NCBI RefSeq assembly: GCF_003261585.1
Contig: NZ_POVU01000019.1
Coordinates: 1-49,895, forward strand
Origin: Acinetobacter sp. MB5
GTDB lineage: Bacteria; Pseudomonadota; Gammaproteobacteria; Pseudomonadales; Moraxellaceae
Direction: 5' to 3'
Length of the DNA stretch: 49,895 nucleotides
Part shown: in pieces, positions 18,767-28,345 of the stretch
Layout of the letters: each line of letters begins with the position of its first letter
Position numbering within the stretch: position 1 is the first letter of the stretch
Translations under genes and position numbers: made by a program
The notes under the pieces: generated by a model
What the model saw: only the letters and a program-made list of their open reading frames with translations
Told to the model about the DNA's origin: nothing
Databases searched by the model: none

Positions 18767-20022
18767 TGGCGACCGACTCCTGCATAGGCAAAGCCTTGAG
18801 CCTTAATATATTCGGGATCATAGATATTTCGCCCATCCAAAATCAACGGATGCTGCATCAACTGATGCAAACGGCGATAGTCCAAACTTAAATACTGTTT
18901 CCAAGCGGTCAGTAAACACAACGCCTCAGCCCCTTGTGTTGCCTCATACTGATCTTCACACAAAATCAGATCATCACGCGAACCGTACTGTTCTGCAATC
19001 AATGGTAAGGCTTGCGGATCATGTAAGCGAATGATCGCACCTTGTGCCCATAGGGCTTTGAGCATGGTATGAATTGGGGAGTAATTGGTCCGTGGAGTAT
19101 CCTCTTTAAATGAGGCTCCCCAAATCGCAATTACTTTTCCTTTTAAATCACAGTGATAGTAATTCCACAACTTACGGAATAAAATTTCTTTTTGTTGTTC
19201 ATTAATATCCCAGACCTGTTCTAGCAACTGGCTTTTGACCCCAGTTTCTGCAATCGTTTGCGATAAGGTCAAAATATCATGCGAAAAATTTTCACCGCCA
19301 AAACCCGCACCTGCAGCCAAATAACTCGACCCAATTCGGTTATCCGCACCCAGTCCTAAACGGACATTGGCAATATCAATATTGAGTTTTTCAGCAACCT
19401 GTGCCAAATCATTCATATAACTAATACGGGTTGCCAACATGCCAGAAACACTCAACTTGGTAAATTCAGCATCCAAAATTGGCATAAACAGATAATTATG
19501 GTTATAGCTAAAAAAGGGACGCAGCAATTCACGAATTTTTGTTTGAGCTGATGTCGTTTCTGCACCAACCACCACATGCTTGACCTGCAACACGCTATTA
19601 ATGGCATTCCCTTCTTGTACCATATCAGGGAAATAACACCAGTCATCCTGAGGCAGTAGCTGCATCAACTGACGAGTCCCACCAAGACCAAAACTCGAAC
19701 CATTCACCATCAATTTAGGATGAATCATGGGCTGCTGTTGCAAATAATTTAAAATCTGCTCTAGCTGATGCTGTTCATTGCAATTAAACGCAAAGAAATA
19801 AGCGTCGACCGTCAACGGAATCTGTTTTAATGCTTTTAAATGCAAACGCTCAGCAATCAATTGCTGCTGAATCAGTTGATTAACAACCTGTTCCTGATAA
19901 TGCGTTGTACTGATATGTTGATCCGATGTGGTCAAACACCAATAGACTTGGTGCCCATACTCTGCAAATAAACCCGCCATGACACCCGCATGCAATGTCG
20001 TTCCAAAAACTGCAATTTTCAT
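18763..20022 (-). CDS. ugd: UDP-glucose 6-dehydrogenase homologue with degenerate catalytic motifs
   Basis: By position (between galU and gpi) and overall similarity this is the gene named ugd in Acinetobacter loci. The family oxidises UDP-Glc to UDP-GlcA. The 419-residue protein keeps the fold (EFTKL...[29 protein letters not shown]), but key residues differ. The NAD loop is GTTLHAG instead of GxGxxG (7-13). The K-x-x-x-N pair is K189 and S193. The catalytic-cysteine loop GFGGSCFPKD reads [10 protein letters not shown] (240-249), with Asn at the Cys position. I recall A. baumannii ugd products sharing this form but cannot check. The activity is therefore an open question. Confidence 0.8.
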   Translation of the reverse strand: MKIAVFGTTLHAGVMAGLFAEYGHQVYWCLTTSDQHISTTHYQEQVVNQLIQQQLIAERLHLKALKQIPLTVDAYFFAFNCNEQHQLEQILNYLQQQPMIHPKLMVNGSSFGLGGTRQLMQLLPQDDWCYFPDMVQEGNAINSVLQVKHVVVGAETTSAQTKIRELLRPFFSYNHNYLFMPILDAEFTKLSVSGMLATRISYMNDLAQVAEKLNIDIANVRLGLGADNRIGSSYLAAGAGFGGENFSHDILTLSQTIAETGVKSQLLEQVWDINEQQKEILFRKLWNYYHCDLKGKVIAIWGASFKEDTPRTNYSPIHTMLKALWAQGAIIRLHDPQALPLIAEQYGSRDDLILCEDQYEATQGAEALCLLTAWKQYLSLDYRRLHQLMQHPLILDGRNIYDPEYIKAQGFAYAGVGRQ

Positions 20023-20036
20023 GGCATTGCTCCAAT

Positions 20037-20912
20037 TTAGATGTCGAGTTCACGAATTAAAGCGATAACTTCCTGACCCAATTTGGGATGCTCAACCGCA
20101 TAGTGTAAGACCGCCTTGAGATAACCGAGCTTACTACCACAGTCAAAGGTCACACCAGACATACGATAGGCTTCTACGCTATCTGTTTGTTGTAACATGG
20201 CAATCGCATCCGTCAACTGGATTTCATTGCCTGCACCTTTCGGCGTTTGTTCCAATAACTGCATAATCTTGGCAGGAAGGACATAACGTCCCACTACAGA
20301 TAAATTACTTGGAGCAGTACCCACTGCCGGTTTTTCAACAATACCCTGCATATGAATACTTTGACCTTCTGAAGGTACAGTTGCCACATCAACAATGCCG
20401 TATTGATCAACTAAATTCTCGGGAACCGCTTCCACCATAATTTGTGCCGCTTGTGCTTGCTGATAACGCTCAACCATGCGAGCCAAATCATTCTGCTGGT
20501 TTTGATTTTTGACTAAAACATCAGGCAACATCACGGCAAATGCGTCATCACCCACAATCGACTTAGCACACAACACCGCATGACCCAAGCCCAAAGGTTG
20601 TGGCTGACGGACACTAACAATACTGACATGCTCAGGCACAATCTGGCGAATCTCCGCCAATAAGTCCCATTTTTTCTTCTGCTCTAAAGTCGTTTCCAAC
20701 TCAAAGTTACGATCGAAATAATTTTCAATCGAGGCTTTAGAAGAATGCGTCACCAAAATAATCTGCTCAATACCTGCTTCAACGGCTTCACGAACGACAT
20801 ATTCAATCGCAGGGCGATCAACCACGGTTACCATTTCTTTGGGAATAGATTTACTCGCAGGTAAAAAACGGGTTCCTAAACCTGCGACAGGCAAAATGGC
20901 TTTTTTAATCAT
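20037..20912 (-). CDS. galU: UTP-glucose-1-phosphate uridylyltransferase
   Basis: Makes UDP-glucose from Glc-1-P and UTP, the precursor for UDP-Gal and, if Ugd works, UDP-GlcA. With the ATG at 20912 the product is 291 residues and starts MIKKAILPVAGLGTRFLPAS, containing the nucleotide-binding GxGTR-type loop; SKSIPKEM, EAGIEQIILVT and the VMLPDVLV metal segment follow. A GTG 12 bases upstream is possible but would add four residues not usual in the family. It follows itrA by 18 bp. Confidence 0.95.
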   Translation of the reverse strand: MIKKAILPVAGLGTRFLPASKSIPKEMVTVVDRPAIEYVVREAVEAGIEQIILVTHSSKASIENYFDRNFELETTLEQKKKWDLLAEIRQIVPEHVSIVSVRQPQPLGLGHAVLCAKSIVGDDAFAVMLPDVLVKNQNQQNDLARMVERYQQAQAAQIMVEAVPENLVDQYGIVDVATVPSEGQSIHMQGIVEKPAVGTAPSNLSVVGRYVLPAKIMQLLEQTPKGAGNEIQLTDAIAMLQQTDSVEAYRMSGVTFDCGSKLGYLKAVLHYAVEHPKLGQEVIALIRELDI

Positions 20913-20930
20913 GCATTCATTCACTATTTT

Positions 20931-21551
20931 TTAGGTTTTACTTTGTTTTGATGCATCAGAATCATTGCCTGTAAACAGCGATGGGCCGACATGTCCTGGG
21001 GCATTGATCCCTTCTTTTTTCAGCATCACGGATACAGTTTTAAACATAATTTTGAAGTCCACCGCAACATTGTGATGATCGACATACCAAACATCACATT
21101 TAAAGCGTTCTTCATAATCCAGTTCATTACGTCCACTAATTTGCGCCAGACCTGTCATACCTGGACGGACTTCCAAGCGACGTGCTTGTTCAGGCGTATA
21201 ATGTTCAACAAATTCTTTGAGCATCGGACGTGGCCCAACCACACTCATATCGCCTTTAATCACATTGAGCAATTGAGGCATCTCATCGAGACTGGTTGAA
21301 CGTAACTTTTGACCAAACGGCGTGATACGCTGCTCGTCTGGGAGTGGATTGCCATGTTGATCAAGTGCATCTTTCATAGAACGAAACTTCATCATTTTAA
21401 ACAGCTTGCCATCTTTCCCTGGACGCTCTTGGTAAAAGAAAATCGGTGAACCCAGATTCTTTTTGACCTTGAAGGCAACATAAATAAACACAGGCAACAA
21501 AATCGTAAATGCAATTGAAGCAATGATGATATCGACAAGTCTTTTGAGCAT
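20931..21551 (-). CDS. itrA: Initiating sugar-phosphate transferase (PglC/ItrA type)
   Basis: Starts the glycan by moving a sugar-1-phosphate from its UDP donor to undecaprenyl phosphate at the inner membrane. The product is about 206 residues with a single N-terminal hydrophobic helix (VDIIIASIAFTILLPVFIYV), followed by the polyprenyl transferase core: KMMKFRSM, the catalytic acid pair in SLDEMPQLLNV, KGDMSVVGPRPML and RPGMTGLAQISGRN. It is the short monotopic form, not the multi-helix WbaP form. ATG at 21551 is preferred to 21566. The exact sugar (an N-acetylhexosamine is usual for ItrA types) is inferred. Confidence 0.88.
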   Translation of the reverse strand: MLKRLVDIIIASIAFTILLPVFIYVAFKVKKNLGSPIFFYQERPGKDGKLFKMMKFRSMKDALDQHGNPLPDEQRITPFGQKLRSTSLDEMPQLLNVIKGDMSVVGPRPMLKEFVEHYTPEQARRLEVRPGMTGLAQISGRNELDYEERFKCDVWYVDHHNVAVDFKIMFKTVSVMLKKEGINAPGHVGPSLFTGNDSDASKQSKT

Positions 21552-21691
21552 GATTATTTTACCCATCCACCGAAATCACATCGCATAGCGATAGTAGACA
21601 TTTAATTGAACCTTGTTGAAACACTGGTCTGCCGAAATGGTAGATCAATTTTAAAAAGCGTATTTTATCAACTCTTGGGCAAAACTGCCAT

Positions 21692-22864
21692 TCATGTCGA
21701 GGGCGTATGGGCTGATGAATCTGTCACAAATTGCATCGCCTGTAACATCTGTTGATTGACCCGTTCAACCTCATAACGCTGCTCAACCAAAATCAGAGAT
21801 TGAGCTGCCATCCATTCAATTTGGGCAGGCTGCTCAATCAGGCGTTGCATCGCCTGAGCCAGTGCATCGGCATCACGCACAGGCACTTTAAAACCATTTT
21901 GTCCATCAATCACGGTTTCCTTACAACCTGGTGCATCGGTGGTGATAATCGCACGGCGCATTGCCATCGCTTCAAGTACCGAACGGGGAATCCCTTCACG
22001 ATAAGAAGGCAACACAAAAATATTGGCTTGGCAAATCGCCTGACGCACATCACTGAGTTTGCCCCAGTACTGAATCAAACCCGATGCCATCCATTCTTCC
22101 AAATCTTCTTGGGCAATGGCTGCGGGATTTTCATCAATCCAGCCAACCAAATGAAAATGGGCTTGCGGATAGTGCTGCTTGATTTGCTTGGCAGCCGCGA
22201 TGTATTCATACACGCCTTTGTCTTTGAGCAATCGTCCCACCATCAAGAAAATCGGTTGAGGATGACCCAGTTCATCCAAAAGTAAAGGCTGAGGACCAAA
22301 TTTCTCGGTATTTACCCCAGAGCCATTCACAATATGCGTCGGGATATGCGGTGGCAAATGCTTAAGTTCACGTACCAAAGCCAAATCATCCGCATTTTGA
22401 AAAATCACCGCGGTCGCTTGACGTAGCGCAAAGCGAAAAACTTTATTAAACAATTGCTTTACATATTTAAAGCGCCCTGAGGATTGGTCATCCTGAAAGG
22501 CAAACCCCAAACCGCTGAGTAAAATATAACGCTCTGGCACTTTCGCCAAATAAGCCGCAATCGTGCCATACAAAATCGGCTTGATGGTATAGCTCAAGAC
22601 TTTATTGGGCTGAATGACCTTAAGATGCTGATAAATCGCCAACAGGGTTTTCGAATCTGCAACAGGATTGGTGCCCATTTTCTGTAAAGGGTAGCTGTGC
22701 AAACTAAACCCTATACTCTGAAAATAACGCTGATCTTCAGGATATAACTCAATATTTGGGGCAAGAATATGAATCGCATAGCCTTGGGCAGCGATACTAT
22801 TCAGCAAGTCACCCCGAAAATTTCGCACAGTATGCAGGTCGTTGGAAATAATACAGAACTTCAT
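21692..22864 (-). CDS. GT4-family glycosyltransferase
   Basis: Cytoplasmic glycosyltransferase adding one sugar to the lipid-linked unit. The 390-residue protein has the GT-B two-domain form: an N-terminal domain starting MKFCIISNDLHTVRNFRGDL and a C-terminal Glycos_transf_1 domain with VGRLLKDKGVYEYI and the E-x7-E motif in YREGIPRSVLEAMAM. It resembles PglA/TuaC-type transferases that extend an initial N-acetylated sugar. Being just upstream of itrA, it may add the second residue. There is a 140-bp spacer before itrA. Confidence 0.85.
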   Translation of the reverse strand: MKFCIISNDLHTVRNFRGDLLNSIAAQGYAIHILAPNIELYPEDQRYFQSIGFSLHSYPLQKMGTNPVADSKTLLAIYQHLKVIQPNKVLSYTIKPILYGTIAAYLAKVPERYILLSGLGFAFQDDQSSGRFKYVKQLFNKVFRFALRQATAVIFQNADDLALVRELKHLPPHIPTHIVNGSGVNTEKFGPQPLLLDELGHPQPIFLMVGRLLKDKGVYEYIAAAKQIKQHYPQAHFHLVGWIDENPAAIAQEDLEEWMASGLIQYWGKLSDVRQAICQANIFVLPSYREGIPRSVLEAMAMRRAIITTDAPGCKETVIDGQNGFKVPVRDADALAQAMQRLIEQPAQIEWMAAQSLILVEQRYEVERVNQQMLQAMQFVTDSSAHTPST

Positions 22865-22867
22865 AGA

Positions 22868-23905
22868 TTATTGTGCCGAACCCTGTAAATGCTGGACATA
22901 CCACGGCATAGCTTGTTCAATGCCCTGTGCAATATTGAACTGCGGCTGATAACCCAACAATGTCTGAATTTTGGAAATATCGGCTTGTGAATGACGCACA
23001 TCGCCTGCACGGAAATCGCGATATACAGCGGCTTGCGTATAGTTCACCGCATTTTTAGCTAAGGTTTCGGTCAGCATATTAAACAGTTGATTGAGATCAG
23101 TTCGCCCACCCACTGCGACATTGTAAATCTGGTTCAATGCAGCCGTATTTTCTGTTGTTGCAGCCAACAGATTAGCCTGCACGGCATTGGCAATATAGTT
23201 AAAGTCGCGACTGGTTGAACCATCGCCATTGATATAAACTGTATCGCCCTGAATCATGGCAGCCGTCCATTTTGGAATCACTGCGGCATAAGCACCGTCT
23301 GGGGTTTGGCGTTTCCCAAAAATATTGAAGTAACGCAGACCAATCGAGTTAAAGCCATAACAACGCTGAAACACGCTGGCATACAACTCATTGACATATT
23401 TGGTCACGGCATACGGCGACAACGGATTGCCAATAATATCTTCCTGTTTAGGCAAAGCAGGATGATCACCATAAGTTGAACTGCTTGCTGCATAAACAAA
23501 GTTTTTGACCTGAGTCTCTTTGGCTGCGACCAGCATATTTACAAAACCCGAAATATTCGATGCATTGGTGGCAATCGGGTTTTCAATCGAACGCGGCACT
23601 GAACCGAGCGCTGCCTGATGCAGCACATAATCCACACCTGAACACGCGGCTTGGCAGTCTTCAAGGTTGCAAATATCACCCTGAATAAACTTAAAATTCT
23701 GCCATTGTTTAGCCGATACGGTGGCTTGCACTTCATCGAGATTATGCTGAAAGCCCGTCGAAAAGTTATCTAAACCCACCACACGCTGACCCAGCAACAA
23801 TAATTTTTCCAGCAAATTTGAACCAATAAATCCTGCAACGCCTGTAATTAACCACGTTTTAGGCTGCTGTTGTAGTTGTTCACAACATTGTTGATATTGG
23901 CTCAT
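22868..23905 (-). CDS. gne2: UDP-N-acetylglucosamine 4-epimerase (WbpP/TviC type)
   Basis: Converts UDP-GlcNAc to UDP-GalNAc (or the uronic-acid pair). The 345-residue extended SDR has the NAD loop [10 protein letters not shown] near 21-30, AASSSTYGD, the YAVTK catalytic pair and [12 protein letters not shown]. The early Gln-rich N-terminal extension and [16 protein letters not shown] are typical of WbpP/TviC rather than GalE. Together with the Gna dehydrogenase at the operon head it provides UDP-GalNAcA. The start overlaps the previous gene's stop by 4 bp. Confidence 0.87.
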   Translation of the reverse strand: MSQYQQCCEQLQQQPKTWLITGVAGFIGSNLLEKLLLLGQRVVGLDNFSTGFQHNLDEVQATVSAKQWQNFKFIQGDICNLEDCQAACSGVDYVLHQAALGSVPRSIENPIATNASNISGFVNMLVAAKETQVKNFVYAASSSTYGDHPALPKQEDIIGNPLSPYAVTKYVNELYASVFQRCYGFNSIGLRYFNIFGKRQTPDGAYAAVIPKWTAAMIQGDTVYINGDGSTSRDFNYIANAVQANLLAATTENTAALNQIYNVAVGGRTDLNQLFNMLTETLAKNAVNYTQAAVYRDFRAGDVRHSQADISKIQTLLGYQPQFNIAQGIEQAMPWYVQHLQGSAQ

Positions 23906-25008
23906 GATGCTGTTCTCTCAGTGCTGAGGTGATAAAGTGCCAACCATTGTTGCAACATGCTCTGCATCGAGTAATGTTGCTGAATGCGCTGACGGTGCTG
24001 CTGCCCCAATTGGGCTTTTTGTTCTGTCGACAATTGTAACGCTTGGACGAGTTTTTTGCTGAGCATTTCTGCATTTTGTGGTGGAACCAGCCAATCAGGC
24101 TCACCCAACACTTCTTTCACGCCACCACAATCGGTTGCGACCACCACCCGTTCACAACTCATGGCTTCCGCCACCACCAGACCAAATCCTTCCCAAGCCG
24201 AGGACAAGACAAACAGATCTGCGGTGGACAGGAGTTCAGCAACATCATGCCGTACCCCCAGAAAATGGATCTGATGGCTCAAGTCTAATTGCTGCACTTG
24301 CTGTTCCAACTCAGTCCGTTGCACGCCATCCCCTACGATCAAGAGCTGTGCTTTCGGCTGCGTGTTGAGTAGTAAGCGAAATGCCTGAATCAAGTTGGGA
24401 TAATCTTTGGCTTGCATCAAACGCCCGACCGCCATCAACACAGGAATGTCATCTGAAAAACCAAATTGCGAACGAAGCTGCTGACGTTCGGTTGCAGAAA
24501 ATTGAAATTTTTGCGTATCAATGCCGTTACTGACCGCAGTACTTTTTGCCGCGCTAAAGGCTTTTTGCGCCACAAAAAAATCGGTGGCTTCCTGACTGAC
24601 ATTGGTATTCAGATCACTTGAGCCATCGGTCAGGCGGTATAACCATTGTCGTACTTTACCGCCAATCGCTTTACTATGTGCGGTACAAATCAGATAAGGA
24701 ATTTGTGCCGAGCGACGCAGCAAGCGGGCAAATAAAATCGCATGGAACATATGGGCATGTACCACATCGGGCTGAAACTGCTGCATCAGTTGAGCAAAGT
24801 GTCGGGCACTCTGTGAAAAATTCGCTATTGAATTGAGTCCCAGTGAGATCAGTTCAATCTCGGGATGTTGTGGTCGAACCTCAATCTCTCCACGCAGATA
24901 GGCAATTTTGACTTGGTGCCCTGCTTCAAAGAGTTGATCAGCCAGACTGGTCACGACTTTCTCTGCACCACCTAAACCCAAACCTGTAATCAGCAGCAAA
25001 ATTTTCAT
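23902..25008 (-). CDS. GT4-family glycosyltransferase
   Basis: GT-B glycosyltransferase of about 368 residues. The N-terminus [19 protein letters not shown] and the C-terminal motifs [36 protein letters not shown] and the E-x7-E segment [14 protein letters not shown] are classical for Glycos_transf_1 enzymes. The ATG at 25008 is chosen over 25047, since the upstream gene stops at 25020 and the family starts with MKILxL. Acceptor and donor are unknown; a retaining alpha-transferase is expected for GT4. Confidence 0.87.
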   Translation of the reverse strand: MKILLLITGLGLGGAEKVVTSLADQLFEAGHQVKIAYLRGEIEVRPQHPEIELISLGLNSIANFSQSARHFAQLMQQFQPDVVHAHMFHAILFARLLRRSAQIPYLICTAHSKAIGGKVRQWLYRLTDGSSDLNTNVSQEATDFFVAQKAFSAAKSTAVSNGIDTQKFQFSATERQQLRSQFGFSDDIPVLMAVGRLMQAKDYPNLIQAFRLLLNTQPKAQLLIVGDGVQRTELEQQVQQLDLSHQIHFLGVRHDVAELLSTADLFVLSSAWEGFGLVVAEAMSCERVVVATDCGGVKEVLGEPDWLVPPQNAEMLSKKLVQALQLSTEQKAQLGQQHRQRIQQHYSMQSMLQQWLALYHLSTERTAS

Positions 25009-25019
25009 ATTGAACTCAC

Positions 25020-26102
25020 TCAGGCTTGGGCAAACAGATCGAGCCATTGGGTCACGATCTGCTCGGTCGAATACTGTTGCACATATTGCTGATTCTGTTT
25101 AGCAATCTGTTGATAATGCGTCGTTTCTAGCGCCATCATCTGTGCCAATCCATCACTCAAAGCCTGCGCATTTTCAGGGGCAACCAACGAATTTGACGTA
25201 TTGGCTAAAATTTCACGCGGCCCAATCGGACAGTCAAAAGCCACGATTGGCAAACCAAAACTCAGGGCTTCGAGCAGAACCATCCCAAAACCTTCAAAAC
25301 GTGAACTTAAACAGTAAATCGATGCCTGTGCATAATACTGGGCAATCTCAGGTGTCGCTGCCACCCAGTCCACAGAATCTTGAATCCCCAACTGGAGTGC
25401 CTGTTGTTTGAGTACCTGTTCCTGCTCGCCACCACCCACAATCCGCAGTGTCCAGTCAGGATATTGAGCACGAAGTAATTGCCACGCTTCCAGTAACAGA
25501 TCAAAACCCTTCTCAAGACGTAGCCGCCCAACGGCAAGCACGGTTTTATGGCTGAGGCTCGGTAACTGTGAAGCAATGCTAAATGGCGATGGATTGGCAA
25601 TCGCTTGGATTTTTGCTGAAATTTTGGCAATGCCCTGCTGCCATAACTGGCGATCATGCTCGGTTAAAGTCACCACAGCATCGGCATGACGCGCAGCCCA
25701 AACCCGCCCGACACGGCGCAGACGTACACCCAAATCTACTTCAAAATTAAAGTGTTCCCAGCAAATATGCTGTACCTTCAAACCGAACAGCGCAGGCACC
25801 GTAAAAATACAGGAAATACTGTCCACTACCACCAGATGCTGAATCTGCTGCTGCTGGACAAAACGGCGGATTTTCCAGATTGTCCCCAGTAAATGGCTTT
25901 TCATCGACACAGGCTGTGGATAAAGTGCATGGTTTTCCACACGGGCATCCAAAGCAAAAAACGGACGTTCACCTTGCGACAGATTCAGAATACACACCTG
26001 CTGACCCTGTGCCGTCAAAGCATTCGCCACCAGTGTAGTAACGCGCTCTGTGCCACCTGACAGATTCAGATTGCCAATCAGAAAGCAGATTTTGCCGATC
26101 AT
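25020..26102 (-). CDS. GT4-family glycosyltransferase (AmsD/WbnK-like)
   Basis: Product of 360 residues with the N-terminal signature CFLIGNLNLSGGTERVTTLV, close to amylovoran AmsD-like enzymes, then LAVGRLRLEKGFDLLLEAW, ATPEIAQYYAQASIYCLSS and RFEGFGMVLLEALSFGLP with the E-x7-E pair. It would transfer a hexose to the growing lipid-linked oligosaccharide at the cytoplasmic face. It overlaps the preceding GT2 gene by 4 bp (ATGA). Confidence 0.86.
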   Translation of the reverse strand: MIGKICFLIGNLNLSGGTERVTTLVANALTAQGQQVCILNLSQGERPFFALDARVENHALYPQPVSMKSHLLGTIWKIRRFVQQQQIQHLVVVDSISCIFTVPALFGLKVQHICWEHFNFEVDLGVRLRRVGRVWAARHADAVVTLTEHDRQLWQQGIAKISAKIQAIANPSPFSIASQLPSLSHKTVLAVGRLRLEKGFDLLLEAWQLLRAQYPDWTLRIVGGGEQEQVLKQQALQLGIQDSVDWVAATPEIAQYYAQASIYCLSSRFEGFGMVLLEALSFGLPIVAFDCPIGPREILANTSNSLVAPENAQALSDGLAQMMALETTHYQQIAKQNQQYVQQYSTEQIVTQWLDLFAQA

Positions 26103-27058
26103 TTTTTTAGACCCAAATGGCGCAATGTACGATCAAACAATAAAAATGCTACGCCATACTGGAAAAACAGACGATTACCACGGTTACGGATCATGGTTTC
26201 ATTGAGTGGATGTTGACGCATTTTCTGTTTTAAATTTTTCCAACACTGTTGTGCTGCACTCACGCCATCGACATTCAAGACATCCATAATATAGGACTGG
26301 CTCACAGCGATCATGGTCGCCACCAGTTCAGGATGCTGCTCAATATGCGCTAGATAAAACAGCGGCACGCCACCCAAATCATCAATATTTTTACGGGATT
26401 TGGTCGCGGTAATGCCTTGCGGGTTGATGCGGTAATTGATCAACACTTCAGGGCTAAAATAGGCGGTTTTTGCTGCGAAAAATAACAACGGCGTGGTGTA
26501 AGCATCTTCATAGTTTTTACCGACTGGAAAGCGAATGTCTTTAAATAACTCGCGCTTATAGACCCGCAGCCATGCAAACCACGCCGAACGATTGGAGAGT
26601 TCCAGTAGGATATCTTGGTTCAAGGTTTGCAAACCCTGTTTCGACATAGAATGTAAAAACGGAATGATATTGCCCTGATCATCCACGCGCTGTACTGCAA
26701 ACTGCACGATGTCAGCCCCCATTTCAATGCCTTTGAACACTTCAGCAAAATACTGCGGATTGAGATAATCATCCGAATCTAGAAATGCCACATACTCACC
26801 CTGAGCCTGCGTAATGCCTGTATTGCGTGCCCCACTCAAACCCTGATTTTTTTGTCTGATGATGCGAAATTGCTGCTGTACCGCTTCAGGCTGCTGTGCC
26901 AAAAACTGCTGCGCTTTGGCCACCGACTGGTCTGGACTGCCATCATCAACCACTATTACCTCAACATCGGGCACAGGCAACTGCTGGCAAATACTGGTCA
27001 GGCATTGTTCAATGTACTTTTCAACATTATAAACAGGGATGATCAAGCTCAGCTTCAT
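26099..27058 (-). CDS. GT2-family glycosyltransferase (EpsJ-like)
   Basis: A 319-residue GT-A enzyme. The N-terminal 110 residues have the complete family core: LIIPVYNVEKYIEQCLTSI, VIVVDDGSPDQS (nucleotide-binding Asp), GLSGARNTGITQAQGEY and FLDSDD (DxD-type metal motif). The C-terminal part is helical without a membrane span. It is an inverting transferase expected to add a beta-linked sugar. It is followed after 10 bp of spacer by wzx upstream and overlaps the next GT4 gene. Confidence 0.88.
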   Translation of the reverse strand: MKLSLIIPVYNVEKYIEQCLTSICQQLPVPDVEVIVVDDGSPDQSVAKAQQFLAQQPEAVQQQFRIIRQKNQGLSGARNTGITQAQGEYVAFLDSDDYLNPQYFAEVFKGIEMGADIVQFAVQRVDDQGNIIPFLHSMSKQGLQTLNQDILLELSNRSAWFAWLRVYKRELFKDIRFPVGKNYEDAYTTPLLFFAAKTAYFSPEVLINYRINPQGITATKSRKNIDDLGGVPLFYLAHIEQHPELVATMIAVSQSYIMDVLNVDGVSAAQQCWKNLKQKMRQHPLNETMIRNRGNRLFFQYGVAFLLFDRTLRHLGLKK

Positions 27059-27068
27059 CGGGGTATTC

Positions 27069-28337
27069 TCAGCGTTTGAAATAGGTGGATGGTTTAAAGA
27101 TACGAATATGCGTATCTAAAATTAAACCCTGCTTATAAAAGTAATTAAAGAGCGTTAAAGACAAAATTTCTGTGGCGAGAATCGCAAAAATTGCCCCATA
27201 CAAAGCAAAGTAATGAATCGCCAAAAATGTCACCACGACATTAAACACCACCAAAGTCATAGTTTTGTGATGTAAATAATCATAGGCATTGAACTTGATC
27301 AGATACTTTTCTGCCACGGTCGACATGCCTGAAAACAGCGTTACAAACACCGCAATAATCAGAATATCATTGACCTGTTGGTAGGCAGAGCCGTAGAGCC
27401 ACTGAATAATCCAGTGCCCAAACAAGGCAAAAAACACCGCAGCCGAAGAAGCAATCACGATCACCATCAGGTTTAAGCGCGCCACCATATTTTGGCTGCG
27501 ATCAAAATCTTTTTCCGCATAAATTTGGGTGAGAAATGAGGAAATAAAAGCATTGAGCACAAAATAAAAACTACTGCCCAACGTCATCGCGACCGAGTAA
27601 ATCCCTAGATCATGTTGCGATTTCATTCCCAAAAACAGTTGTGAAGTCTTGGTAAAAATCGCAATCGACAATGTATACAGCACCAGTTTACGCCCGACTT
27701 TCAGCACATACCCACGATACTGCTGTAAACGCTCGGCAATCCGCTCTGGATTACTGAGTTTTTTACGTGCAAAAATCGCCCGACGCATCAAAAATGGAAC
27801 GAGGGTGACCAACACGATCGGAATACTTAAATAACTGACAGGTAAATGAAATTCAGCAATACCATAACGCACAATCAGGCTGACCAAAATCGCGGTGACA
27901 TTACAGATAGTATTAAAACGTGACTGCAAGGTGGCATTGAAATAAATGCTATAAGCCGTGTCATGCAGGGAAAAATATACCCCGATACACGCTGCGACCG
28001 AGAAAATAAAGGTCAGAGGATCAACCGTTAAATACAGATACAGCAGTACCAGACTGGCAAACACCGCAAAGAACAGATTCCGCAAAGTACGTGTGGCAAA
28101 AATAATATGCTCACCCGTTTTACGATTCTGACTGGTTTTTTGAAAAATCAGGTTGTCGGAGCCAAATAACGACACTGTTTGCACAATCGCAAAAATCGAG
28201 GTGGCAAAGGTCAGCTTACCAAAATTGGCAGGCCCAATATAACGCGCCACAAACGAGGTCACGAAGATCAATCCAAAAATGGACAACAGCTTTTCAGCCA
28301 TCATCCACAGTGAATTGAGATAGACTTTTTTACTCAT
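27069..28337 (-). CDS. wzx: Wzx-type oligosaccharide flippase
   Basis: Moves the finished undecaprenyl-linked unit across the inner membrane. The 422-residue protein has about 12-14 hydrophobic helices and the polysaccharide-synthase N-terminus (WMMAEKLLSIFGLIFVTSFV, then ARYIGPANFGKLTFA) typical of Wzx/RfbX within the MOP superfamily. It lies second in the operon, after gna. No polymerase with the Wzy profile was found next to it or anywhere in the locus. Confidence 0.9.
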   Translation of the reverse strand: MSKKVYLNSLWMMAEKLLSIFGLIFVTSFVARYIGPANFGKLTFATSIFAIVQTVSLFGSDNLIFQKTSQNRKTGEHIIFATRTLRNLFFAVFASLVLLYLYLTVDPLTFIFSVAACIGVYFSLHDTAYSIYFNATLQSRFNTICNVTAILVSLIVRYGIAEFHLPVSYLSIPIVLVTLVPFLMRRAIFARKKLSNPERIAERLQQYRGYVLKVGRKLVLYTLSIAIFTKTSQLFLGMKSQHDLGIYSVAMTLGSSFYFVLNAFISSFLTQIYAEKDFDRSQNMVARLNLMVIVIASSAAVFFALFGHWIIQWLYGSAYQQVNDILIIAVFVTLFSGMSTVAEKYLIKFNAYDYLHHKTMTLVVFNVVVTFLAIHYFALYGAIFAILATEILSLTLFNYFYKQGLILDTHIRIFKPSTYFKR

Positions 28338-28345
28338 GAGGTCGC

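Noticed and set aside
21752..22285. Plus-strand open frame of 177 codons inside a glycosyltransferase gene
   Set aside because: Antisense shadow of a well-supported GT4 gene; composition (His/Asn/Leu-rich) is typical of reverse reading.
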